From an uncultured Schlesneria sp. (lineage in GTDB: Bacteria > Planctomycetota > Planctomycetia > Planctomycetales > Planctomycetaceae), in the NCBI GenBank assembly GCA_903834925.1, contig CAILLA010000091.1:53412-117411 (forward strand): a stretch of 64,000 bases of DNA, given 5' to 3'. The position numbers and the translations under genes were made by a program. Numbering within the stretch: position 1 is the stretch's first letter; every line of letters starts with the position of its first letter. Below, piece after piece: positions 51,502 to 60,700 of the stretch. The notes beneath the pieces are model-generated. The model had not been told where the DNA came from. It made no database searches and was given only the letters and a program-made list of their open reading frames with translations.

Positions 51502-51832
51502 TTACGTGGATAAAAGCAGCACATTCAACGCGAAAAAGAACAGACAGGAGAATTCATGATGATTCTCGGTTTGAACGATGTCAAGCAAAAGAAGCAGCAA
51601 ATCATAAGCGATTCTTTTTTGAATTCGACGAAATCAATCTAAAAAAGCCGCCGTGCGCGCTCTTCGTTTGCCTTTCTTATCGATGGCAAGGGAATGCAAT
51701 CATGCCAAGAAATCAATCAAGTTCAATGAACAACTGCGTGAAATTGGCGTCGATTTGGCATGCGATACTTTAACGTTGCTGGCAATCGGAACGGGAGTGA
51801 TTCCTTAAATCTTAGTTTTCAAGGAGACCATG
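51502..51832. other. Divergent promoter region of the signalling cluster
   Basis: About 330 AT-rich bases between the isomerase and PfkB-like genes, which are divergently transcribed. Both promoters must be here. I find no perfect palindrome; an ORF of about 24 codons near 51703 looks random. AAGGAG at 51821-51826 is the ribosome-binding site of the PfkB-like gene. Confidence 0.45.
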
Positions 51833-52918
51833 ATGACCCCACAAGGAAAATTGAACACGATATTTCTGGGACGGGAACGAATGAGCATTGCGTTTCGGGC
51901 TCATAAAACGAATTCTGAATCTCAGTACACAAATGATGATCAAGACATGTTTGTTTCGCTCGGGGGGGCTGCTTCGAATTCAGCACAAGCCTATGAAAAT
52001 GCAGGTGGAACTTCGTTTATCACAGGGCTAATTTCAGTTGACGTTGCTGCCGAGGATTTGGTCGAGGATTTTTCAAACAACAGCGAGTTGCCAGAACGAC
52101 AGCGAACGGCAACGACGAAGCAGATATCAGATACCGTACTCAACGAAGCATCCAGGAGCGCAACAACGGCATCGACGAGCCGTTTAGGAAGTGCCGATGC
52201 CGCGGCATTCGCCAACATCGAACTTTGGCTGCGTCGATCGAAACGTTTGGTATTTGCAGAATTGACTGCGAAACAAGCACCGTTTCTTCTTCAATTCATG
52301 ACATCAAATCATCAAGAATCGTGCCTGTTACTTTCACGTGACCAATGCGAAGACCGTGAAACAACACTTGTTCTTGCCAAGGAATGCAGCATTCTACAGC
52401 TCACTGCCAGAAACCTGGAGCTGCTAACTGGAATTCAGGGCGACGTTGCGTCGGGGGTCAATTTCTTGCGCGATGCGGGTGTCGGACAAGTCATCGTATT
52501 CGATGGTAAACGTGGCATCACCGCGTTCCTGGATAGTGAATGGCACCATCAGCCAGCATTCCGATCCCATCGGCCCGGGGGTGGTATCACAAGTGGCGAT
52601 ATAGTGCTTGGAACATTCCTTGCTGCACGTGATCAAGGTCGGACAAATCAGGAATCATTGCGATGTGCCGCAGCCGCGGCCGAAATGCAGGCTGCAAAAA
52701 TCGACCAACAAGTCCGAGGATTGGGCGAACTTTTTGAATTTGCAGCAGTAACTCCGTTTCAATCATATGTGGCCAATTCTCAATTGCCCCCACGTACTTC
52801 CATCATTGCAATCAGCAAAGCGGTTCAAATACGTTTCCATCGAATGATTTCGATTGCGAAGGGGGCAACCGGGTTGATCCAGATCCTGGTTCAATTGCTT
52901 ACGATGGATATTCCGTGA
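51833..52918 (+). CDS. PfkB-family carbohydrate kinase-like protein, divergent
   Basis: 361 aa from the second of two adjacent ATG codons (51833), six bases after AAGGAG. The ribokinase-like fold is shown by 'FVSLGGAASNSAQAYENAGG' (sugar-binding GG), 'DGKRGITAFLDSEWHH' and 'RPGGGITSGDIVLGTFLAA', where Asp257 is the catalytic base; the usual GAGD anion hole reads TSGD. An acidic 'DLVEDFSNNSELPERQRTATTKQI' lid follows the first motif. Substrate unknown. It shares a promoter region with the isomerase-led cluster, so both may handle one sugar-like compound. Confidence 0.78.
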   Translation: MTPQGKLNTIFLGRERMSIAFRAHKTNSESQYTNDDQDMFVSLGGAASNSAQAYENAGGTSFITGLISVDVAAEDLVEDFSNNSELPERQRTATTKQISDTVLNEASRSATTASTSRLGSADAAAFANIELWLRRSKRLVFAELTAKQAPFLLQFMTSNHQESCLLLSRDQCEDRETTLVLAKECSILQLTARNLELLTGIQGDVASGVNFLRDAGVGQVIVFDGKRGITAFLDSEWHHQPAFRSHRPGGGITSGDIVLGTFLAARDQGRTNQESLRCAAAAAEMQAAKIDQQVRGLGELFEFAAVTPFQSYVANSQLPPRTSIIAISKAVQIRFHRMISIAKGATGLIQILVQLLTMDIP

Positions 52919-53114
52919 TCCGATTCTTGACTGGCAACCATAAATCTGTTCCAGCCAATTCTACCGAAATGGATGCGAAGGCCGCTTACCCTCTGTGTTT
53001 GCGTTTCGTGACCATCCGCTAGACAATCTGAATATCATCGGGCTTCGTTGATGTGATTTTGCGAAATCATTGGTGCTGCGTGCAACCCGGCTGGATTGAT
53101 TCAGAGGTCTGAAG

Positions 53115-55562
53115 ATGCGATCGGTCTGTTTGAACGGAATGTGTTTTATCGTCGCGAGTATCGTCTGTCTGTCGAATGCCTCGGCGGACGACGGGCTGAA
53201 TGCCGAACAGCTCCGTTTCTTTGAAACGTCGATTCGACCGCTGCTGGTTGAGAAATGTCAGGCCTGTCACGGGCCGGATAAGCAGTGGGGGACACTGCGA
53301 CTAGATTCTCGCGATGCCGTTCTCAAGGGTGGTGAGACTGGCCCGGCCATTGTCCCTGGTAAGCCGGACGAAAGTCTGATCGTCAAAGCGATTCGACGGA
53401 CTGACGATGATTTGAAAATGCCACCTAAGGAAGCTCTTTCCGAACAACAGGTTGCTGATCTGGTCCGGTGGGTCGAGATGGGTGCTCCGTTTCCTCACAC
53501 CGGAGGACCATCCAAACCTAGGCACCGCGATCCTGATCATTGGTCGTTTCGGCCTGTGATTCAGCCGACCGTTCCCCAGACGCACAACACCTCGTGGGCA
53601 AGTGGTCCCTGGGATCAATACGTTCTGGCAAAGCTCGAACAGGCCAAGGTCGCTCCGACAGAACGTGCCAGCCCTCGAACGCTGATTCGCCGTTCGACGT
53701 TCGATCTGACAGGCTTGCCACCGACACCCCAAGAGATCGTTGAATTCCTTGCCGATGACCGGCCTGATGCGTATGCCCGGCTGATCGATCGGTTATTGGC
53801 CTCCCCGAGTTACGGTGAACGCTGGGGTCGGCACTGGCTCGACGTCGCCCGGTATGCTGATTCGAACGGGCTGGATGAAAACGTCGCTCACGGAAACGCC
53901 TGGCGATATCGGGACTATGTCGTCTCGTCGCTTAATCAGGATCTACCGTATGACCAATTTCTCACCGAACAACTCGCTGGCGATTTGTTACCGGCAGATA
54001 GCGATGAAACTCGCTGTCGACATCTGATTGCCACGGGTTTCCTGGCAATCGGACCCAAAGTCCTGGCTGAGGTTGATGAGACCAAAATGCAGATGGACAT
54101 CATCGACGAACAGATCGATACCGTTGGTCGGGCGATGATGGGGCTGACGCTGGGGTGTGCACGCTGCCACGATCATAAGTTCGATCCGATCGATACGTCA
54201 GACTACTACGGGCTGGCGGGGATTTTTAAAAGTACACGGACGATGGAACACTTCAAGAAGGTCGCTCGCTGGTACGAAAACCCGCTGCCATCGGCTGAGG
54301 CTCAGTCACGTAAAGCGAGTTACGACTCGCAGGTCGCCCAGTTGAAACAGGTTATCCAGGGGGTGGTGGAAAAGGGTGACGCGGCGGTTAAATCGACTTT
54401 GCCAGGGAGCGATAACCCTGCGACGTCAGCTCAATTGGAACCCAAGTACCCAGACGAAACTAAAACTCAACTCAAACGTCTTCGCGATGAATTGGCTCAA
54501 CTGGAACGAACCGCACCTGAGTTGCCTTCTGCCATGGGTGCGACGGAAGATGCGGTTGTCGATATCGCTATTCACATTCGTGGAAACCCGCTGAAACTGG
54601 GTGACGTCGTTCCACGTCGAGTCCCACACGTCTTGGCCGGCCTATCGGAACCGAAATTCGATTCTCACCAGAGTGGTCGGATCGAACTGGCTCGGTGGCT
54701 GAATGATCCAAATCATCCTCTCACCAGTCGAGTGTTTGTGAATCGCGTTTGGCGATGGCATTTCGGCAAAGGACTAGTTCGTTCCATCGACAATTTCGGT
54801 TTGCTGGGGGAACAGCCAACTCATCCGGAACTGCTCGACGGTCTCGCACGGAATTTCATGCGACAGAGCTGGTCGATCAAAGGGCTGCATCGCCAACTGA
54901 TGCAATCGAGTGTGTATCAACTCGACAGCGACCTGGGGAAAGACGCCTCGAACCAGATGGAAACCGATCCCGAAAATCGACTGTTTGGTCGAGCGGAACT
55001 GCATCGGTTGGAAGCGGAAGCCATTCGTGACTCGTTGATTGCCGTCGGTGACGGACTTGATCGGACGCTGGGTCAATCCCTGCTGACGGTCAAGAACCGA
55101 GCTTACTTTTTCGACCATACATCAAAAGACTTAACCGACTATCGTTCGAACCGTCGGTCAATCTATCTCCCTGTCGTCCGTAACAATGTCTACGATGTGT
55201 TTCAGTTGCTCGACTATCCTGACGCCGCCGTTCCGAATGGCGACCGACCGACAACAACGATCGCGCCGCAAGCACTCATGATGATGAACAGTGAATTCGT
55301 CGAGCGATGCACTGCCAACTTCACCGCACTGATTTGGAGCGAGCGACTGAAAAGCGACGAAGAACGAATTGAACTGGCCTATCTACGAGCGTATGGACGC
55401 CAACCAACCGCTCACGAGATTGCCGCTTCGAAGACCTACTTGAGTGACGTCGCTCGCGCATTCCAAGCGACGAACGCGTCGCCTGAACAGCAGCAACGAC
55501 AATGCTGGAACAGTTTGTGTCACGTGATCGTCAGTTCCAACGAATTTATCTATGTGAAGTGA
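53115..55562 (+). CDS. Planctomycete cytochrome C-like / DUF1549 / DUF1553 protein
   Basis: 815 aa. A signal peptide (to about residue 24) is followed by PSCyt1 with the heme motif 'KCQACHGPD' (Cys48, Cys51, His52). DUF1549 comes next ('RASPRTLIRRSTFDLTGLPPTP', 'SYGERWGRHWLDVARYADSNGL'), then a second CxxCH ('LGCARCHDHKFDP'), and DUF1553 at the C-terminal half ('LTSRVFVNRVWRWHFGKGLVRSIDNFG', 'TIAPQALMMMNSEFV'). The length and order are standard. The protein is exported. It is followed by a DUF1501 gene 15 bases downstream, the canonical pair; the pathway is unknown, with polysaccharide breakdown often proposed. Confidence 0.93.
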   Translation: MRSVCLNGMCFIVASIVCLSNASADDGLNAEQLRFFETSIRPLLVEKCQACHGPDKQWGTLRLDSRDAVLKGGETGPAIVPGKPDESLIVKAIRRTDDDLKMPPKEALSEQQVADLVRWVEMGAPFPHTGGPSKPRHRDPDHWSFRPVIQPTVPQTHNTSWASGPWDQYVLAKLEQAKVAPTERASPRTLIRRSTFDLTGLPPTPQEIVEFLADDRPDAYARLIDRLLASPSYGERWGRHWLDVARYADSNGLDENVAHGNAWRYRDYVVSSLNQDLPYDQFLTEQLAGDLLPADSDETRCRHLIATGFLAIGPKVLAEVDETKMQMDIIDEQIDTVGRAMMGLTLGCARCHDHKFDPIDTSDYYGLAGIFKSTRTMEHFKKVARWYENPLPSAEAQSRKASYDSQVAQLKQVIQGVVEKGDAAVKSTLPGSDNPATSAQLEPKYPDETKTQLKRLRDELAQLERTAPELPSAMGATEDAVVDIAIHIRGNPLKLGDVVPRRVPHVLAGLSEPKFDSHQSGRIELARWLNDPNHPLTSRVFVNRVWRWHFGKGLVRSIDNFGLLGEQPTHPELLDGLARNFMRQSWSIKGLHRQLMQSSVYQLDSDLGKDASNQMETDPENRLFGRAELHRLEAEAIRDSLIAVGDGLDRTLGQSLLTVKNRAYFFDHTSKDLTDYRSNRRSIYLPVVRNNVYDVFQLLDYPDAAVPNGDRPTTTIAPQALMMMNSEFVERCTANFTALIWSERLKSDEERIELAYLRAYGRQPTAHEIAASKTYLSDVARAFQATNASPEQQQRQCWNSLCHVIVSSNEFIYVK

Positions 55563-55577
55563 GTTGAGGCCAACGCG

Positions 55578-57011
55578 ATGATATCTGACGAAAGCATCAA
55601 CTTGCCGACTCCCTTCTCACGTCGGAAACTGCTGCAGCGGTCTGCCGTAGGTTTTGGTTCATTGGCGTTGGCGTCGATGCTGGCCGACGAATCCCGTGCA
55701 GACTCTGCGAGAATAGATCCACTCGACCCCAAAGTGCCGCAACTGATTGCCAGGGCCAAGCGAGTCATCTTCCTGTTCATGAAGGGTGGGCCATCACACC
55801 TCGACACCTTCGACCCGAAACCGTTGTTGGATCGAGACGACGGAAAACCGCTTCCGTTTGCCAAGCCGCGGGTCCAGTTTGCTCCGACCGGGAATTTGCT
55901 GAAATCTCCCTGGAAATTCCAGCAGCATGGAGAAAGCGGTGCTTATGTCAGCGAACTGTTTCCCCATCTGGCCCGATGCGTGGATAACATTTGTTTTGTG
56001 CATTCCGTTCATGGAACCAATCCGGCTCATGGTGGAGCGGTCCTGAAGCTTCACACCGGCAGCGACAGCTTTGTGCGTCCCAGTATCGGGTCATGGGTCA
56101 GCTACGGGTTGGGAACCGATAACGCCAATCTCCCCGCATTCGTCACGATCTGCCCGACACTGGCGCATGGTGGAATCAATAATTGGGGTTCAGCATTCCT
56201 CCCGGCGGCGTATCAAGGAACCCCAATTGGTAATGCAAGCGTTCCGTCGGATCAGGCGAAGATCCGTTACATCAGCAACTCCAATCTGCCGAAAGCGGTA
56301 CAGCGACTGGAGCTCGAACGCCTGAAAGCGATGAACCGCGAACATCAGGCGGTCAGCGGCCCCGACCCATCGCTCGAAGCACGCATCAATTCCTTCGAAC
56401 TGGCCTTTCGCATGCAGACTGCGATGCCACTGGTTGAAGATCTATCAGACGAATCTGCCGCCACGAGGCAGCTCTACGGGATGGATGACCCCGTCAACGC
56501 CAACTTCGGTCGGATGTGCCTAATGGCTCGTCGCTTCGCCGAACGAGGTGTTCGGTTCATTCAGGTCACTCACAGCGACAGCAAGGTTCAATGGGATCAA
56601 CATTCTGACTTGAAGAACGGACACGAGAAAAATGCCCGCGAGGTCGATAAGCCGATCGCAGGTCTGCTTTGCGATCTGAAAGCGCGTGGCCTGCTGGACG
56701 ACACGCTGGTGTGGTGGGGAGGTGAATTCGGCCGGACCCCGACCGTCGAAGGAACCAACGGGCGCGATCATAATCCCGAAGGGTTCACGATGTGGCTGGC
56801 CGGAGGCGGGGTAAAACCCGGTTTCCGTTATGGAACAACCGACGACTACGGTTTCTACGCCGCCGAGGACAAAGTACATATCCACGACCTGCACGCCTCG
56901 ATCCTGCATCTACTCGGCCTAAATCACGAACGTCTGACGTATCGTTATGCAGGTCGAGACTTCCGCCTGACGGATATCGAAGGAAACGTAATCCACAAGC
57001 TTTTTGCCTAA
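55578..57011 (+). CDS. DUF1501 exported protein, partner of the DUF1549/1553 gene
   Basis: 477 aa. A Tat-like start 'FSRRKLLQRSAVGFGSLALASML' leads to 'VIFLFMKGGPSHLDTFDPKP' (metal site), 'VHSVHGTNPAHGGAV', 'LVWWGGEFGRTPTVEG' with 'GRDHNPEGFTMWLAGGG', and a final 'HASILHLLGLNHERLTYRYAGRDFRLTD'. This is the complete DUF1501 architecture, alkaline-phosphatase/sulfatase-like in fold. It is co-transcribed with the preceding cytochrome-type gene. The motifs are better conserved than in the lone copy at 18647. Confidence 0.93.
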   Translation: MISDESINLPTPFSRRKLLQRSAVGFGSLALASMLADESRADSARIDPLDPKVPQLIARAKRVIFLFMKGGPSHLDTFDPKPLLDRDDGKPLPFAKPRVQFAPTGNLLKSPWKFQQHGESGAYVSELFPHLARCVDNICFVHSVHGTNPAHGGAVLKLHTGSDSFVRPSIGSWVSYGLGTDNANLPAFVTICPTLAHGGINNWGSAFLPAAYQGTPIGNASVPSDQAKIRYISNSNLPKAVQRLELERLKAMNREHQAVSGPDPSLEARINSFELAFRMQTAMPLVEDLSDESAATRQLYGMDDPVNANFGRMCLMARRFAERGVRFIQVTHSDSKVQWDQHSDLKNGHEKNAREVDKPIAGLLCDLKARGLLDDTLVWWGGEFGRTPTVEGTNGRDHNPEGFTMWLAGGGVKPGFRYGTTDDYGFYAAEDKVHIHDLHASILHLLGLNHERLTYRYAGRDFRLTDIEGNVIHKLFA

Positions 57012-57020
57012 CGCATTCGC

Positions 57021-57105
57021 AACCCCACCCCCTCTACGGGGGTGGTTATCGGGCCTTTGCCCTAGCGTCTGAAGTCGGGCAATAAGCTGCCAATGGTGCA
57101 AACGC
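57021..57105. repeat. Repeat family R2, copy b (right end lost)
   Basis: Carries the left end AACCCCACCCCCTCTACG, then 'GGTTATCGGGCCTTTGCCCTA' and 'ATGGTGCAAACGC'. The inverted right end present in copy a is missing. It starts nine bases after the DUF1501 stop. Confidence 0.75.
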
Positions 57106-57341
57106 AACTTGGCCGGGGAGCTCAAGAAGAAGAGGAAGACGTTTGAAACGCTAATCCTCACTAATGTACGCTCATCAGAAAATTCTTAACGCAAAGGTGC
57201 CAGGGCGCAAGGACCCAAAGTGAAGAGTCGATGAGGTTATCGACTTTTGTATTCTTTGCGACTTTGCGATGAATTCTTGATTTCATGCGGATGTCATCGG
57301 ACGCGTTGATTTACGGCGATCAGGGGTGATTGATAACAACT

Positions 57342-57425
57342 TGTGCCACTGCATGACCGTACTCGGTCACGCAGTGCTTTTTCAGCTTGATAATACAAGC
57401 CAAAAACTGCGTCGGAGAAGACTCC
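57342..57425. repeat. Repeat family R1, copy f, left part
   Basis: TGTGCCACTGCATGACCGTACTCGG... to GCGTCGGAGAAGACTCC is the R1 left half plus the start of the right half. The element is interrupted here and resumes at 57671. Confidence 0.8.
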
Positions 57426-57670
57426 AGATAGGCTTTGCCTCAGACCAAAGTAGCCATCATCGCTCCGCGTGATGAGCATTGTTCGAGAACCAGACGAATA
57501 CCAAACATCATTTTTTCAAATCAGGAATTCAAATGATGTATCTGTCCCGATGCTGAGGCAACGCTTGAATCGCTTCCGACGCATGCTCATCACGCGGAGC
57601 GATGATGGCTACTATGGAAGAAATCCTGAAACTTGACTCTATCTGTCAAGTTTCAATCCTGAAGAAGTCC
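57426..57670. mobile_element. MITE-like inverted-repeat insertion inside R1 copy f
   Basis: This stretch separates the two parts of R1 copy f. It contains perfect 30-base inverted repeats (57450-57479, starting GTAGCCATCATCGC; 57583-57612, ending GCGATGATGGCTAC) around about 100 bases, plus outer sequence including a palindrome 'CTTGAC...GTCAAG'. GAAGACTCC before it and GAAGTCC after it look like a degenerate target duplication. No transposase is encoded, so it would be mobilised in trans if at all. Confidence 0.7.
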
Positions 57671-57683
57671 GATGCAGTGACAC
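57671..57683. repeat. Repeat family R1, copy f, right end
   Basis: GATGCAGTGACAC equals the last 13 bases of copy c (GATGCAGTGGCAC) with one change, and completes the interrupted element. Confidence 0.7.
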
Positions 57684-57711
57684 CTCGTGTCAGCACCGCG
57701 TTAACAGGCCT

Positions 57712-60700
57712 TCAGGGCGTTTGCGCTGCCTTCGTCAACTTCTCATCGAACGAGCGGTCGAATTCCAGCAGGTATTGTCTCTTGGGGCGATTGGCTTTGT
57801 CGGTGACCAGTTCTGTTGGTCGTGGCTGACTTGGTTCGTTCAGTTGAATTCTTAATGTCGTCTCGGTCAGTTCGTAGATTCCCTCCATGCGCGTTTCTGG
57901 CATTTCAGTTAGCGGAGCATCGGTCCCGGCGCGTCGATTGGCGGATTCCGGTTGATACTTGAACAATGAGATTTGTTTTGGGCTTTTTGTATCATCGAGT
58001 TCAAAACGAAATCCGGCAAACCCTTGTGAATTCCTTTCAAACCGAAAGTCAGTACCGTCGCGTTCTTCAAGCTGCATGTAACTTCTTTTGAACTCGGCCG
58101 TGGCACCTTTGGGAGCTTCTCCAGGGCTCATCGACTGAAATCTCCATCGACCTGTGATTAAACTAAAATCGCTCAAGAGACCGGGCTTTGGTTCCGATTG
58201 GGGTTCGGGAGCGACCTTGGCTAAGGCGTCATCGACCCGCCCATAGAGTTGTCCATCGAATTGAGCATCTCGATCGTTTTTTGGCGGAGCGATGAGTATG
58301 AGCTGCCTTAACAGAGCGTATCCGTTCTTCCCTCGACCGATTTCGCCGATGGTCTGAATGATTTGACAGCGTCGAAAATGGTGACGAAAGATCTCATCTT
58401 GAGACCGCTGGCGGTCGACGCGATTGGCCTCATCCCGACGTTCTGCTTCAACTAGCTTCCATTCCTCAAGGAACAATTCGACAAGCAGCGGAACGGCAGG
58501 TTCACCATGAGGCCCTAGCTTTCCAATTAATTCGACAACTTCGGAACTTTTGCTAGCATGCTTCATCAGTCTCACGGCAAGATCGGGAGTTTCGGGAGCA
58601 CCTTTTATGAGATTCGAGACGATGATCCTCCACGCAGTGGCAATATTGTCACTCATGCCGCTTACTGTGACGACTGGTCCGCCGTCCACGGCGTAGAAGA
58701 CCTGCGTTTGCAAGGATTCAAAATCACTCAGCGCGCGTTTTGAATTTCGCCAGACGTTGCTCGCGCCAGCCAGTAACCATCCTGTTCCTTTGACATTTGT
58801 TTGAATGACCTTCACCAATTCTGCGATGAGAACTTCCGTACGGTCTTTGGGAAATGACTCGAACGCATTCGAGACCTTTTGAGCAATGAGTTTCCCTTGA
58901 AACTCTCGTCCAGCTTTGAAAGAAACGTCGTCCTGAAGCGCAACGATCAGTTCCTCGGCAATCACTTCGGCAGGAAGTCGTTTCAGGGCAGTCCAGCCGG
59001 CATTCCAGACGAATTGCTGTTCTTTCTCGTCGCTGGATTCAAACAAAGCCGCAGCCAGAAAGATCCCACGTGCGATCCGGTGTTCATCGCGGGGATCGGC
59101 CAGTCGCGAACAGGCTTCCATGCCGGTCGCCAACTTCTCGGGCTTTCGTTCCGTCTCAAGCATCTTCAGCCAGTTTGAATAAGGTACTCCGTCGAACGTC
59201 TTTTCGGCGATGGGTGCGGGGTCGACAACGGGTATGGGATCGACAACGGGTATGGGATCGACGGATGGTGTTGCTGTCGTTGACTGCGTGACCCGCGAAG
59301 CTAAGGGGCGGTCGAATTCCAGCAGGCAATCTCCCTCAGGTAGTTTCGTTTTGTCGTTGACAAGTTCCGTCCGTCGCGGTTGGCCTGGTTGGTTCAATTG
59401 AATTCTTAACGTTGTTTCGGTCAGTTCGTAAATCCCTTCGCTACGTGTTGCCGGTATTTCGGAAGGCTGATCGTCGACCACCTGCTGTTTGAACATTGAG
59501 ATTTGTTTCGGTGTTTTTGTCGCATCAAGCTGGAAGCGATATTCGTCGCGAACCAAACCATCAGAAGGATCAAAAAGCCCGATGTAATTTGTCGTGATTT
59601 CGGCAACGAGGTTTTTTTCCAGTCTCCCAGGGATCAAGGTCTGTAATCTCCATCGACCTGTGATTAACGTAAAATCACTCAAGAGTTGACGCTTTGGTTC
59701 CAATTGGGGGACGGGGGTGCATTTGGCCAATGCTTCCTCCACCAATCCATAGAATTGACCGTCGAAAGCATCGCGTCCTCTTTTTGGCGGAGCGATCAAA
59801 CTGAGCTGCCTTAACAATGCATACCCGTTCTGACCGCGACCAATTTCACCAATTGTCTGAATGATTCGACAGCGTCGATTGTAGCGGCGATTGTTCATTT
59901 CATCAGACCGCTGCTGAACGCCGTGAATGGCGTCATCCCGACGTTCTGCCTCAACCAGCTTCCATTCCTCAAGGAACAAATCGACAAGCAGTGGGACCGC
60001 AGGTTCAGCGTATTGTCCTATTTTCCCGATCAATTCGATGACGACAGTACTCTTGTCAGCATGCTTCATCAGCTTCACCGCAAGATCTGGAGTTTCCGGA
60101 GCACCCTGTATGAGATTCGAGACAGTGATCCTCCACTCGACGTCGATGAACTCGTTGGCGCCGCGGATTTCAATGATTGGTCCATCTTCCACAGCCTTCA
60201 TCATCAAAGGTTGCAAGGATTCAAAATCACTCAACGGGCGTTTTGAATTTCTCCAAACGATACTTGCCCCAGCTAATAATGATGCTGTTCCTTTACCGTT
60301 CTTTTGAATGGCAACCACCAATGCTGCGATAAGAACGTCGGTGCGGTCTTTGGGAAATTGCTCAAACGCATTTGGGACCTTCTGAACAATCAGCATCCCT
60401 TGGAATTCGCGGCCAGATTTGTAGGAAACATCGTCCTGAAGCGCGACAATCAGTTCCTCGGAAATGACGTCTTCTGGAAGCCGTTGCAGCGATTCCCAGC
60501 CAGCATTCCAGACGAGTTGCTGATCAGTCCAACTGCTGGTTTTTTCAAACAATGCCGCAGCCAGAAAGATCCTCCGAGCGATGGCGTGTTCATCGCGGGG
60601 ATCTGCCAGTCGCGAACAGGCTTCCATCACTGTTGCCAGCTTTTCTGGCTTCCGTTCCGTCTCCAGCATCTTCAGCCAGCTTGAATACGGTGTCCCATCG

